Shown: piece by piece, positions 8,122 through 15,626 of the stretch
How the letters are laid out: each line of letters opens with the position of its first letter
How positions within the stretch are numbered: the first letter of the stretch is position 1
DNA from: a bacterium
GTDB lineage: Bacteria; Planctomycetota; J058; JAJDCP01
Assembly: GCA_030428695.1 (NCBI GenBank)
Contig: JAUIEM010000166.1
Coordinates: 1-19,936 of the forward strand
Reading direction: 5' to 3'
Length of the DNA stretch: 19,936 nucleotides
The notes under the pieces: generated by a model
The model's database searches: none
The model's input: the letters and a program-made list of their open reading frames with translations, nothing else
Told to the model about the DNA's origin: nothing
Translations under genes and position numbers: made by a program

Positions 8122-8180
8122 CCGGCCTGCACGACCCGTACGGGGGAGCTTCCACAGCCAGGAGTCGTGCACAGGACCGG
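8122..8180 (+). promoter_or_regulatory. Long imperfect inverted repeat in the ileS upstream region
   Basis: TGCACGAC (8128-8135) pairs perfectly with GTCGTGCA (8164-8171). The stem extends outward through CC/GG and CCGG/CCGG with small bulges at 8172-8173 and 8176, giving 14 bp in total and a loop of about 28 nt. It lies 57 bp before the ileS start, in the 224-bp divergent gap with the histidine kinase gene. It could be an mRNA leader structure or a protein site. I see no T-box sequence, no T-run and no convincing sigma70 promoter in the gap. Confidence 0.35.
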
Positions 8181-8236
8181 CCCATCTGGTAAGGTCTGCG
8201 GCTGCTCCGAGCCACCCCTGAACAGCGAGGCCCGCC

Positions 8237-11200
8237 ATGTTCCGCGAAGTCCAGCCGCACCGCGACATCCCTGCGAGCGAAGCGGAGATCCGCTCGTTCT
8301 GGAAGCGCGAGAAGATCTTCGAGAAGAGCGCGGAACAGAACGCCGACGGGCCGACCTACCTGTTCTACGAGGGCCCCCCGACCGCCAACGGCATGCCCCA
8401 CAACGGGCACGTGCTGACGCGGACGGTCAAGGACCTGTTCCCGCGCTACAAGTCGATGCGCGGCCATCACGTCCTGCGCAAGGCGGGCTGGGACACCCAC
8501 GGCCTGCCGGTCGAGGTCGAGGTCGAGAAGTCCCTCGGCATCCACGGCAAGGACGCGATCCGCGCGTACGGGCTCGAGGCCTTCACCGAGAAGTGCATCG
8601 AGTCGGTCTTCCGCTACACCGCCGAGTGGGAGGAGCTGACCGAGAAGATCGGCTTCTGGGTCGACCTCGACGACGCCTACGTCACCTTCCACACCAGCTA
8701 CGTCGAGTCGGTGTGGTGGGCGCTGAAGACACTGTTCGACCGCGGCCTCCTGTACCGCGGGCACAAGGTCGTGTGGTGGTGGGCCCAGGGCGGCACGGCC
8801 CTGTCCGCCGGCGAGGTCGGCCTCGGCTACCGCGACGTCGACGACCCCTCGATCACCGTGCGCTTCAAGGTGGTCGGCGAGGAGAACACCTACCTGCTCG
8901 GCTGGACGACCACGCCCTGGACGCTGCCGAGCAACGTCGGCCTCGCCGTCAAGCCCGACGCCGCGTACGGCACCTTCGAGCTGCTCGACGAGGACGGCGC
9001 CGTCAAGGAGCGCGTGATCTGCGCCGCAGAGCTCGCCGAGGGGATGTTCGGGGAGGCGCCGCGCCGCCTCGTCGAGACGCGCACCGGCAGCGAGCTGGTC
9101 GGGCTGCGCTACGAGCAGCTGTTGCCGTACGCGACGCCGGAGGACGGCGACCCCTTCCGGGTCGTCGCGGCCGACTTCGTCGAGCTCGGCAAGGGCTCTG
9201 CGATCGTCCACATGGCGCCGGCCTTCGGGGAGGATGACTACCGCGTCGCCTCCGCCGAGAACCTCGGCTTCCTGCAGCTCGTCCAGCCCGACGGCACCTT
9301 CGACGAGCGGGTCAGCGACTTCGCCGGCCTGTTCTGCAAGGCCGCCGACCCGAAGATCATGCGGCTCCTGCGCGAGCGCGGGCTGATGTTCCGGGAGGAG
9401 GTGTACCGGCACCCCTACCCGTTCTGCTGGCGCGCGAAGCAGGATCCGCTGATCCAGTACGCCCGCGACAGCTGGTTCATCAAGACGACCGCCTTCCAGC
9501 AGCAGGCGATGGCGAACAACCAGACCATCTCGTGGTACCCCGGGCACATCAAGGACGGGCGCTTCGGCGACTTCCTCGCCAACAATGTCGACTGGGCCCT
9601 GTCCCGCGAACGCTTCTGGGGCACGCCGCTGCCGATCTGGGTCAACGATGTGTCCGGCGCGATGCGCGCGATCGGTTCCTGCGCCGAGCTCGAGGCCCTC
9701 AATCCCCAGGCCTTCGCGGCCTTCGAGGAGGCGCGGGCGAAGAACCCCGAGCTCAACGAGCATCTCAAGGTGCACAAGCCCTGGATCGACCAGGTGACCT
9801 TCACCGTCCCCGGCGAGGAGGGCGTGTACCGGCGCGTCGGCGAGGTGATCGACTGCTGGTTCGACTCCGGCTGCATGCCCTTCGCCCAGTGGGGCTACCC
9901 GCATCAGAACCGGGAGCGCTTCGCGGCGAGCTTCCCCGCCGACTTCATCTCCGAGGCGATCGACCAGACCCGGGGCTGGTTCTACAGCCTGGTGATGATC
10001 TCGAGCCTGCTGTTCAGTGAGGTCGAGGAGGAAGATCGGCGCGAGGGCATGGCGGCGACCTCCTACCCGCACCCCTTCAAGAACTGCATCGTGCTCGGCC
10101 ACATCTGCGACACGACCGGCAAGAAGGAGAGCAAGTCGAGCGGGAACTACACGCCGCCCGACCTGATCCTCGACGGGCGCATGAAGCTGACCGTGGTCGA
10201 CGGCAAGGCGCCGGAGCAGAAGGCGAGCGTCTCGAACGGCCTGCACAAGTGCCTCGACCTCGGCAAGCGCTCGACCGTGCGCCTGATCGGCCCCGGGGGA
10301 GAGCTCGACCGCAGCCTGGTCGCCAAGCACAAGGTCAAGGACACGAAGAAGTCGCTGACCGAGATCGTGCTGCACGAGGCCGACCGGGAGGCGCTCGGCG
10401 TCGCCGTCGGCGACCGGGTCGAGCTCGCCGTCGCCGGGCCGGGGGCGGACGCCTTCCGCTGGTTCTTCTGCGCGACCAACCCGCCCTGGAACAACACCCG
10501 CCACAGCCTGCGCAACGTGCGCGAGGGGCTGCGGGAGTTCCTGATCAAGCTGTACAACGTCTACAGCTTCTTCACGATCTACGCCCGCATCGACGGCTTC
10601 GATCCGGCCGCCGGCAACCCCGCGGCGAGCTCCGCCACCGCCGAGGCCTTCGCTGCCGGCGCGGGCTACCGGCCGGTCGCCGAGCGCGCGCTGCTCGATC
10701 GCTGGATGCTCGGCGAGCTGGCCCTGGCGACGCGGACGATGACCGCGCGCCTCGACGCCTACGACCTGTACGAGGCGGCGCGGACGCTGCAGCAGCTGGT
10801 CGAGAGCCTGTCGAACTGGTACGTGCGCCGCAGCCGCAAGCGCTTCTGGAGCGGCGGCAGCAGCGAGGAGAGCGCGGACAAGCGCGACGCCTACTGGACG
10901 CTGTACGAGGCGCTGGTCGGGATCTGCAAGCTCGCCGCGCCCTTCGTGCCCTTCGTCAGCGAGGAGATCTACCAGAACCTCGTGCGCGGGCCCTGGGCGG
11001 AGAGCCAGCCCGCCTCGATCCACCTCAACCCCTGGCCGGAGGCCGACACCGGGCTGATCGACGAGGGCCTCTCCGGGGCGATGGAGGCGGTGCGCGAGAT
11101 CGTCCGCCTCGGCCTCGCGGCGCGCGCCGGCGAGAAGATCAAGGTGCGCCAGCCCCTGCGCGAGGCGTTGGTGATCCTCGCCGACCCGGCGCGCGAGCCG

Positions 11201-11806
11201 CGGGAGCTCGTGCACCTGGTCGAGGACGAGCTCAACATCAAGAGCCTGCGCTTCGTGCGCGACGCCGACGCCTACGTGAAGTACGAGGTGAAGCTGAACT
11301 TCCGGGCGGTCGGCCAGAAGTTCCGCGAGTTGGTGCCCGGGCTGAAGAAGGCCCTCGCCGGCGCCGACGCGGCCGCCCTCAAGACCCAGCTGGACGCCCG
11401 GGACAGCCTCGAGGTCGAGGTCGACGGCCAGACCCTGACCCTGACCCGCGACGAGGTCGAGATCGCAGTCTCGGCGCGCGCCGGCTACGTCGCGGCGAGC
11501 AGCGGGCTCGGGGTGGTCGTGCTCGACACCGAGCTCGACGAGGCCCTGATCGGGGAAGGCCGGGCGCGCGAGGTCGTCAACCGCGTCCAGACCCTGCGCA
11601 AGAAGCGGGGCCTCGAGTACACCGACCGCATCCGCCTCGGGCTGACGGGCAGCGAGGCGCTGCTCGGCGTCGTCCGCGCCCACGCGGAGTACTTGTGCGG
11701 CGAGACGCTGTGTGACGAGATCGCGTATGAGGCCCTCTCCGGGGCCGAGGCAGCGGCCGTGGAGATCGACGGCGAGGCGCTGGAGATCACCCTGCTGCGG
11801 GTGTGA
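8237..11806 (+). CDS. ileS: Isoleucyl-tRNA synthetase, IleS2 (eukaryote-like) type
   Basis: Charges tRNA-Ile with isoleucine in the cytoplasm. The ATG at 8237 has GAGG six bases upstream, and 1189 residues is normal for the larger IleS2 type. The class I HIGH motif appears as HNGH (55-58) in GPPTANGMPHNGH, followed by GWDTHGLPVEVEVEK. The CP1 editing domain carries GWTTTPWTLPSNVGLAV. The KMSKS loop reads KESKS (630-634). Residues 647-735 are an extra segment of about 90 residues between this loop and GADAFRWFF, where common IleRS enzymes have only about ten. The anticodon-binding domain follows (SNWYVRRSRKRFW), then a DUF5915-like C-terminus (EVEVDGQTLTLTRDEVEI), typical of eukaryote-like IleRS. 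Enzymes of this type are often mupirocin-resistant; this is family knowledge, not shown here. Stands alone on its strand. Confidence 0.97.
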   Translation: MFREVQPHRDIPASEAEIRSFWKREKIFEKSAEQNADGPTYLFYEGPPTANGMPHNGHVLTRTVKDLFPRYKSMRGHHVLRKAGWDTHGLPVEVEVEKSLGIHGKDAIRAYGLEAFTEKCIESVFRYTAEWEELTEKIGFWVDLDDAYVTFHTSYVESVWWALKTLFDRGLLYRGHKVVWWWAQGGTALSAGEVGLGYRDVDDPSITVRFKVVGEENTYLLGWTTTPWTLPSNVGLAVKPDAAYGTFELLDEDGAVKERVICAAELAEGMFGEAPRRLVETRTGSELVGLRYEQLLPYATPEDGDPFRVVAADFVELGKGSAIVHMAPAFGEDDYRVASAENLGFLQLVQPDGTFDERVSDFAGLFCKAADPKIMRLLRERGLMFREEVYRHPYPFCWRAKQDPLIQYARDSWFIKTTAFQQQAMANNQTISWYPGHIKDGRFGDFLANNVDWALSRERFWGTPLPIWVNDVSGAMRAIGSCAELEALNPQAFAAFEEARAKNPELNEHLKVHKPWIDQVTFTVPGEEGVYRRVGEVIDCWFDSGCMPFAQWGYPHQNRERFAASFPADFISEAIDQTRGWFYSLVMISSLLFSEVEEEDRREGMAATSYPHPFKNCIVLGHICDTTGKKESKSSGNYTPPDLILDGRMKLTVVDGKAPEQKASVSNGLHKCLDLGKRSTVRLIGPGGELDRSLVAKHKVKDTKKSLTEIVLHEADREALGVAVGDRVELAVAGPGADAFRWFFCATNPPWNNTRHSLRNVREGLREFLIKLYNVYSFFTIYARIDGFDPAAGNPAASSATAEAFAAGAGYRPVAERALLDRWMLGELALATRTMTARLDAYDLYEAARTLQQLVESLSNWYVRRSRKRFWSGGSSEESADKRDAYWTLYEALVGICKLAAPFVPFVSEEIYQNLVRGPWAESQPASIHLNPWPEADTGLIDEGLSGAMEAVREIVRLGLAARAGEKIKVRQPLREALVILADPAREPRELVHLVEDELNIKSLRFVRDADAYVKYEVKLNFRAVGQKFRELVPGLKKALAGADAAALKTQLDARDSLEVEVDGQTLTLTRDEVEIAVSARAGYVAASSGLGVVVLDTELDEALIGEGRAREVVNRVQTLRKKRGLEYTDRIRLGLTGSEALLGVVRAHAEYLCGETLCDEIAYEALSGAEAAAVEIDGEALEITLLRV

Positions 11807-11859
11807 TCGGGGGACCTTCTGGAGGTGCCGCGCCGGGTCTTCCGAGCGCCTGCCTGGAC

Positions 11860-12279
11860 CTACTCGTAGTGCGGCACCCAGCCGGCCTCGTCGCGGAAGA
11901 TGCGGACGCAACGCAGCGCCTTGGTGTAGGTCGGCTCGAAGCGGTGCACGCGGCCGGCCGGGATCACGATCATGTCGCCCTTCTCGAGCAGGAAGCGGTA
12001 CCAGCTCCCCCCGTCGTCCCGCAGGTCGAAGATGCCCTCGCCGTCGAGGAAGAGCCGCACCTCGTCCTCGCTGTGGGTGTGCGGCCGGTCGAACCTGGCG
12101 AGGGCCTCGTCCGGGGTCGCGCTGCTCAGCTCGACGACGTCGTGGGTGGTGTAGCCGTTCTCGGCCATGAACCTGTCGATCGCGCCCTCGAGCGCCGCCG
12201 GATCGTCGATCGGCAGACCGGACTCGATCGTCAGGAGGCCTTCGGGCCAGCCGGACTGGACTTCCTGGAAAACGCGCAT
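11860..12279 (-). CDS. mtnD: Acireductone dioxygenase (methionine salvage)
   Basis: A metal-dependent cupin that splits acireductone with O2. With Fe2+ it gives the 2-keto acid precursor of methionine plus formate; with Ni2+ the known enzymes follow an off-pathway route. The 139-aa protein is slightly short for the family. The metal-binding motif is H67-T-H69-S-E-D-E73 with H112 in PAGRVHRFEP, the expected ligand set. The ATG at 12279 is chosen because GGAGA lies six bases upstream; the GTG directly before it is less well placed. That ribosome site overlaps the mtnB stop codon, and only 10 bp separate the two genes, so they are almost certainly one operon. The next gene, ileS, is convergent; the 53-bp gap shows no clear terminator. 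Confidence 0.9.
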   Translation of the reverse strand: MRVFQEVQSGWPEGLLTIESGLPIDDPAALEGAIDRFMAENGYTTHDVVELSSATPDEALARFDRPHTHSEDEVRLFLDGEGIFDLRDDGGSWYRFLLEKGDMIVIPAGRVHRFEPTYTKALRCVRIFRDEAGWVPHYE

Positions 12280-12289
12280 CACGGGTCTC

Positions 12290-12916
12290 CTATGCGGTCA
12301 GGTTCGTGTAGCGGCACAACCACTCGTAGACTTCGGCGTGGCGCTTGGCGGCCATCACGTCCGGCCCCCAGATGTACGCGCCGTGGCCGCGCACGCAGAC
12401 CGCGTGCGCGTGCGCAGGCAGCTCCTCGAGCGCGGCGATCAGCGAGCCGGTCAGCTGCGCCTCGCGCGGCGTGTTCGGGATGACCGGGAGCTCGTGCCGG
12501 TCGGGATAGCGGGCGCCGCGGATGCCCTTGACCATTTCGAGGCCTTCCCAGCCGATGCGAGGCCTGTCCCCGTTGCGGGCCAGGGCCGCGACCAACTCGA
12601 CGCTGTGGGTGTGGATCACGCAGCCGGCGTCGGTGCGCTCGTAGATCGCGCGGAACAGCGGCTGGCACTCGGAGATCTTCTTGTTCCGCAGCCGCTCGAG
12701 GTTGGTGACCTCGAAGGCCGCGTCGAGCTCGAACAGCTCGTCCGGTCGGACGCGCTCCTTCGCGACCCCGCTCGGGGCCATCAGGTAGCCGTCTCCGACC
12801 TTGCTGCTCAGGCCACCGCCTGTGCCGGTGCACCAGCCGAGCTGGTAGAACAGCCGCAGGAGCTCGCACAACAGTTCCTTCTCCGCGGCGAGATCGAGAG
12901 GGGGCGTCGCGATCAT
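12290..12916 (-). CDS. mtnB: Methylthioribulose-1-phosphate dehydratase (methionine salvage)
   Basis: A class II aldolase-family zinc enzyme that dehydrates 5-methylthioribulose-1-phosphate in the methionine salvage pathway. The 208 residues include CTGTGGGLSSKVGDG (29-43) and MAPSGVAKERVRP (46-58), which match the MtnB/APIP family better than fuculose-phosphate aldolases. Zinc ligands are H102 and H104 (IHTHS) and H178 (RGHGAYIWG). The likely catalytic Glu is E127 in GLEMVKGI. The ATG at 12916 has GGAGG six bases upstream, set inside the 10-bp palindrome GGAGGCCTCC. The frame stays open far upstream, but that part is the antisense or other-frame image of the zinc-ribbon gene. It is followed by mtnD. 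The 157-bp gap upstream shows a short AT-rich patch near 12980-13000 but no clear promoter. Confidence 0.92.
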   Translation of the reverse strand: MIATPPLDLAAEKELLCELLRLFYQLGWCTGTGGGLSSKVGDGYLMAPSGVAKERVRPDELFELDAAFEVTNLERLRNKKISECQPLFRAIYERTDAGCVIHTHSVELVAALARNGDRPRIGWEGLEMVKGIRGARYPDRHELPVIPNTPREAQLTGSLIAALEELPAHAHAVCVRGHGAYIWGPDVMAAKRHAEVYEWLCRYTNLTA

Positions 12917-13073
12917 GGGAGGCCTCCGGCAGAAACTCCCGTCCATTGTCGAGGGCTTCCGGCGTGCTGGACCTCGCCGTCTGCAAAGAAACCGTAAAGT
13001 TGTGCTTTCGCGCCGCTGCCGATGGGCGACGGGCGAAGCGGTCCCGGGCGGGTCGCGGCCTCTCGAGGCTGGG

Positions 13074-13994
13074 TCAGTCGAGCAGCTCGTCGAAGCTGCG
13101 GAACTCGCGCGCGGAGGAGTTGCGGCGCTTGGCGTGGCGCGCGCGGGGCCGCGGCGGCTCGATCTCGGGGACGAGGAAGTCGTAGCCGGTCTCGCGCTCG
13201 TCGTCGGGAAGGGGTTGGATCTTCGGCACCGCGAGCTCGGCGCCCGTCTCCTTCTCATCGTCCGGGATGTCGTCGATGTCGGGAACGGCGAAGTCGACAC
13301 CGGTCGCCCGCATGTCGTCGTCGATGTCGTCGAGCCGCGGAGCGGCGAAGTCGGCGCCCGTCTCGCGGTAGTCGTCGGGGAGCCCGCCGTCGAGCGAGGG
13401 GATCTGGATCTCCATCGCGGTCTCGGCGTCGGAGCGGGAGACGTCGAAACGGGGCACCGGCATGCCGACCGCCGTGTCGGCGTCGTGCACCGAGCGGCCG
13501 CCGGAGCCGAGGGGACGGGGGCTCCTGAACTCGAGCTCGGTCTCCTTCTCGGCGGCGGCGCGCTGCGCCGGCGTCGGTGGACGCCCACCGAGGATCGGCA
13601 CGGGCATCGAGAAGGCGGTGTCGCTGTCGTGTCCCACCGGGCTGAGGTCGTGGGGCGTCACTGCCTCGCGGTAGCGCGCGTCCTGCGACCGGTCGCGCCG
13701 GCCCCCCGACGGCACGGCGAACTCGATCGGCACCGCGCGGACGGGCTGCGCCCAGCCGCCGTAGGCGACCGGCAGGCGGCTGTCCTGGCCGTCGAGGAAG
13801 TCGTCCTCTTCGAAGAAGCCGCCCTCTTCGCCTCGCACGACCAGCGGAGCGGTCGCGCGTGCGATCGGCGCGGGCAGGCCCGTCGGGGTCGGGGGCGACG
13901 CCGCTGCAGGCATCTCCCGGGTCTTCGCACAGCGGGGGCAGGGTCCGCCAGGGCGGAGCGCCGTGCCACAGCGAGGGCAGTCCCGGTATTCCAT
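13074..13994 (-). CDS. Zinc-ribbon protein with eight Thr-centred acidic repeats, function unknown
   Basis: I do not recognise this family. The N-terminus holds a zinc ribbon, CPRC (6-9) and CPRC (19-22). A low-complexity linker and an acidic patch (GEEGGFFEEDDFLDG, 55-69) follow. Residues 123-280 contain eight copies of a short motif of the form [D/E]-T-[A/G]-x-x-[F/M/L]-x-x-P. The central threonines are T126, T152, T174, T192, T212, T231, T250 and T269, and the last five are 19-20 residues apart. Examples are DADTAVGMPVP, KETGAELAVP and RETGYDFLVP. Seven of the eight threonines follow Asp or Glu. The C-terminus is basic, then FRSFDELLD. There is no transmembrane helix or signal peptide, so it should be cytoplasmic. 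ATG 13994 places the zinc ribbon at the N-terminus; ATG 14042 has AAGGA four bases upstream and is the alternative. Confidence 0.75.
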   Translation of the reverse strand: MEYRDCPRCGTALRPGGPCPRCAKTREMPAAASPPTPTGLPAPIARATAPLVVRGEEGGFFEEDDFLDGQDSRLPVAYGGWAQPVRAVPIEFAVPSGGRRDRSQDARYREAVTPHDLSPVGHDSDTAFSMPVPILGGRPPTPAQRAAAEKETELEFRSPRPLGSGGRSVHDADTAVGMPVPRFDVSRSDAETAMEIQIPSLDGGLPDDYRETGADFAAPRLDDIDDDMRATGVDFAVPDIDDIPDDEKETGAELAVPKIQPLPDDERETGYDFLVPEIEPPRPRARHAKRRNSSAREFRSFDELLD

Positions 13995-14045
13995 CGTCTC
14001 GATCACCCACTCTCGACGGTCATGCGACCGCCGCACATGCATTCC

Positions 14046-14073
14046 TTGAAGGCGGCGGCAGATTAAGTGTAAC
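14046..14073 (+). promoter_or_regulatory. Candidate sigma70 promoter for crcB
   Basis: TTGAAG (14046-14051) and TGTAAC (14068-14073) are separated by 16 bp, each matching four of six consensus bases. The same TTGAAG -35 box occurs in the better promoter at 15627-15655. Transcription would start near 14080, giving a leader of about 40 nt. Confidence 0.35.
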
Positions 14074-14090
14074 ACTTTTGAACGAAAGTG
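14065..14090. promoter_or_regulatory. Two overlapping inverted repeats in the crcB upstream region
   Basis: AAGTGT-A-ACACTT (14065-14077) is a perfect 13-bp palindrome. It shares bases with a second perfect repeat, CACTTT-TGAACG-AAAGTG (14073-14090), with a 6-bp stem and 6-nt loop. Both lie in the gap between the divergent zinc-ribbon gene and crcB, over the candidate -10 box and start site of crcB. They look like an operator, or like a short leader hairpin. The fluoride riboswitch consensus is not visible. If the zinc-ribbon protein starts at 14042, the gap is only 76 bp. Confidence 0.4.
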
Positions 14091-14118
14091 CCCGCGACGG
14101 TCGCTTCAGGAGAAGCCG

Positions 14119-14496
14119 ATGACCCTTTTGATCGCCGTCGGCCTCGGCGGATTTTTCGGCGCCGTCGGACGCCATCTGCTGGGCGAGAGCATGGTCCACC
14201 TCACCGGCAACGCGCACCTCGGAACCCTCGCCGCCAACCTGCTCGGCTGTCTGCTGATCGGCGTGCTGATGGTGCTCGCCGAGAACGGACGTCTAGCCCC
14301 GCACACCCACAAGGCCGTCATCACGGGTCTGCTCGGATCGCTGACGACCTTCAGCACCTTCGGGCACGAGACGTTCAAACTGATCGAGCGCGGGCGGTAC
14401 CTCGTCGCCGGCGGCTACGTCGCCCTGAGCCTCATCGCCGGGCTCGCGCTCGTCCTGCTCGGCCGCTGGGGGATCGGGCTCTGGCTGCGGCGCTGA
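14119..14496 (+). CDS. crcB: Fluoride ion exporter CrcB/Fluc
   Basis: A small inner-membrane fluoride channel that works as a dual-topology dimer and protects enzymes such as enolase and pyrophosphatase from fluoride. The ATG at 14119 has AGGAGA five bases upstream. The 125 residues carry the family motifs GGFFGAVGRH (10-19), GTLAANLLG (35-43) and GLLGSLTTFSTFGHE (70-84), and four hydrophobic helices. This single full-length gene implies a homodimer. It is convergent with the NAD kinase gene, with only 6 bp between the stop codons, so any termination signal must lie inside a coding region. Confidence 0.95.
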   Translation: MTLLIAVGLGGFFGAVGRHLLGESMVHLTGNAHLGTLAANLLGCLLIGVLMVLAENGRLAPHTHKAVITGLLGSLTTFSTFGHETFKLIERGRYLVAGGYVALSLIAGLALVLLGRWGIGLWLRR

Positions 14497-14502
14497 CACC
14501 GC

Positions 14503-15405
14503 TCAGGGCTGCTTCTGGCCCCGATAGGCGGCAGAGTCGAGCCCGAGGGTGCCGACGCCCCAGTGCAGCTTCCTCCGCAACAGCGTGAAGTGCGACAGGC
14601 CGACGGGCGAGACCAGCGGCAGCGGCGCCTCGGCCCGGCGTACCCGGACGCTGCAGCCGCTTTTCAGCGGGATCACCTCCTGGCCGTCGAGCACCGTCGC
14701 GATCTCGACCGGCTCGGACAGGAGCTTGATGTCGATCGCGACCGAGCCGTCGACGATGATCGGACGGTTGGTCAGGTCGTGGGGCGCGTGGGGCGTCACG
14801 CACATCGCGTCGATGCCCGGGATCAGGATCGGCCCGCCGAGCGACACCGAGTACCCCGTCGAGCCCGTCGGCGTCGAGATCACGAGCCCGTCCGCCCGGT
14901 AGTGGGTCGCGAGCAGCCCGTCGACCTCGACCTGCAGATTGGCGAGCTTGGCCGGGACCCCCTGGGCGATGGTCACGTCGTTGAGCGCGTAGCCGGAGCT
15001 GATCCTGCCGTCGTGGGCGACCTCGCAGAACAGCCGCATGCGCGGCACGATCTTGACCGCGGTCGGTGGGTTCTTCCCCCGCACCAGGCTCTTGAAGCTC
15101 TCCTCGCTGAAGTGCGCGAGGAAGCCGACCTTGCCGAGGTTGATGCCGAGGGTGGGGATCGGGCGTGTGCCCATGCGGCGCGCGGCGGAGAGCAGCGTGC
15201 CGTCGCCTCCACACAACACCGCGAGCTCTACACCTTCGAGCTCGCGTTCGAGGTCGGCCGTCCCGTCGAGGTCGACAAGCGGCACCGCCACGCCGTGGCT
15301 CTCCAACTCGCGCTTGACTTCGAGGGCGATCGGGTGGGCCTGCGACTTGTACTGGGAGCTGAGGATCGCCGCCGTCTTCAGGTTCTCGAACACGGCTCCT
15401 GCCAT
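14503..15405 (-). CDS. nadK: NAD kinase (ATP/poly-P-NAD kinase)
   Basis: Phosphorylates NAD+ to NADP+ in the cytoplasm and is the only de novo source of NADP. The 300 residues show the family signature GGDGT (66-70) with catalytic D68, then GINLGKVGFLAHF (88-99). LNDVTI (141-146) stands in place of the usual LNE/LND motif, followed by TPTGSTGYSVSLGG (178-191). The ATG at 15405 gives a normal N-terminus, although the preceding GGGGG is directly adjacent and no ideally spaced Shine-Dalgarno is seen. It follows the bL34-like gene after 22 bp on the same strand, so both are probably read from the promoter at 15627-15655. The C-terminus is about ten residues longer than the common core. Confidence 0.95.
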   Translation of the reverse strand: MAGAVFENLKTAAILSSQYKSQAHPIALEVKRELESHGVAVPLVDLDGTADLERELEGVELAVLCGGDGTLLSAARRMGTRPIPTLGINLGKVGFLAHFSEESFKSLVRGKNPPTAVKIVPRMRLFCEVAHDGRISSGYALNDVTIAQGVPAKLANLQVEVDGLLATHYRADGLVISTPTGSTGYSVSLGGPILIPGIDAMCVTPHAPHDLTNRPIIVDGSVAIDIKLLSEPVEIATVLDGQEVIPLKSGCSVRVRRAEAPLPLVSPVGLSHFTLLRRKLHWGVGTLGLDSAAYRGQKQP

Positions 15406-15427
15406 CCCCCGGCCCGCTCCTGCTGCG

Positions 15428-15583
15428 CTACTTGTTGCTGCTGGACCGGCGCTTGCGCCGCAGCCGCGCGAGGATGCGCAGGTGCTTGGTCTTGTGCAGC
15501 TTCTTGATGTAGCTCTTCGGCTTCGCGCGGTACCCGTGCTTGCGGACCCGCTTGAGGGACGAATTCCGGATTCGGATCTTCAT
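15428..15583 (-). CDS. bL34-like small basic ribosomal protein
   Basis: A 51-residue, extremely basic protein. Its first half, SSLKRVRKHGYRAK, matches the start of ribosomal protein bL34 (consensus SNLKRKRxHGFRxRM), which lies in the large subunit. The second half differs: bL34 has the conserved TxxGRxVLxxRRxKGR, but here it reads SYIKKLHKTKHLRILARLRRKRR. It is therefore either a very divergent bL34 or a paralogue. The ATG at 15583 is chosen because GGAAG lies eight bases upstream; the frame is open to 15655, but that part overlaps the promoter. bL34 normally sits beside dnaA and rnpA, which are not here. It leads into the NAD kinase gene 22 bp later. Confidence 0.7.
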   Translation of the reverse strand: MKIRIRNSSLKRVRKHGYRAKPKSYIKKLHKTKHLRILARLRRKRRSSSNK

Positions 15584-15626
15584 GGCTCTGGCTTCCAGAT
15601 CGGTACGTGGAGTTTTCGGACCCGCA

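Noticed and set aside
8013..8236. T-box leader for ileS
   Set aside because: No T-box core sequence and no terminator/antiterminator pair with a T-run is visible; only one inverted repeat.
7784..11911. Minus-strand open frame of about 1375 codons
   Set aside because: It is the antisense image of ileS, which has full motif support on the + strand.
12290..12916. L-fuculose-phosphate or ribulose-phosphate 4-epimerase-type class II aldolase
   Set aside because: The CTGTGGG and APSGVAKERVRP motifs and the adjoining acireductone dioxygenase fit MtnB much better.
13074..13994. CRISPR or DNA-level tandem repeat in the Thr-repeat gene
   Set aside because: The repeat is at protein level; the DNA units differ too much and have no spacer structure.
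14040..14118. Fluoride riboswitch upstream of crcB
   Set aside because: The short leader has inverted repeats, but I could not find the conserved fluoride-aptamer segments.
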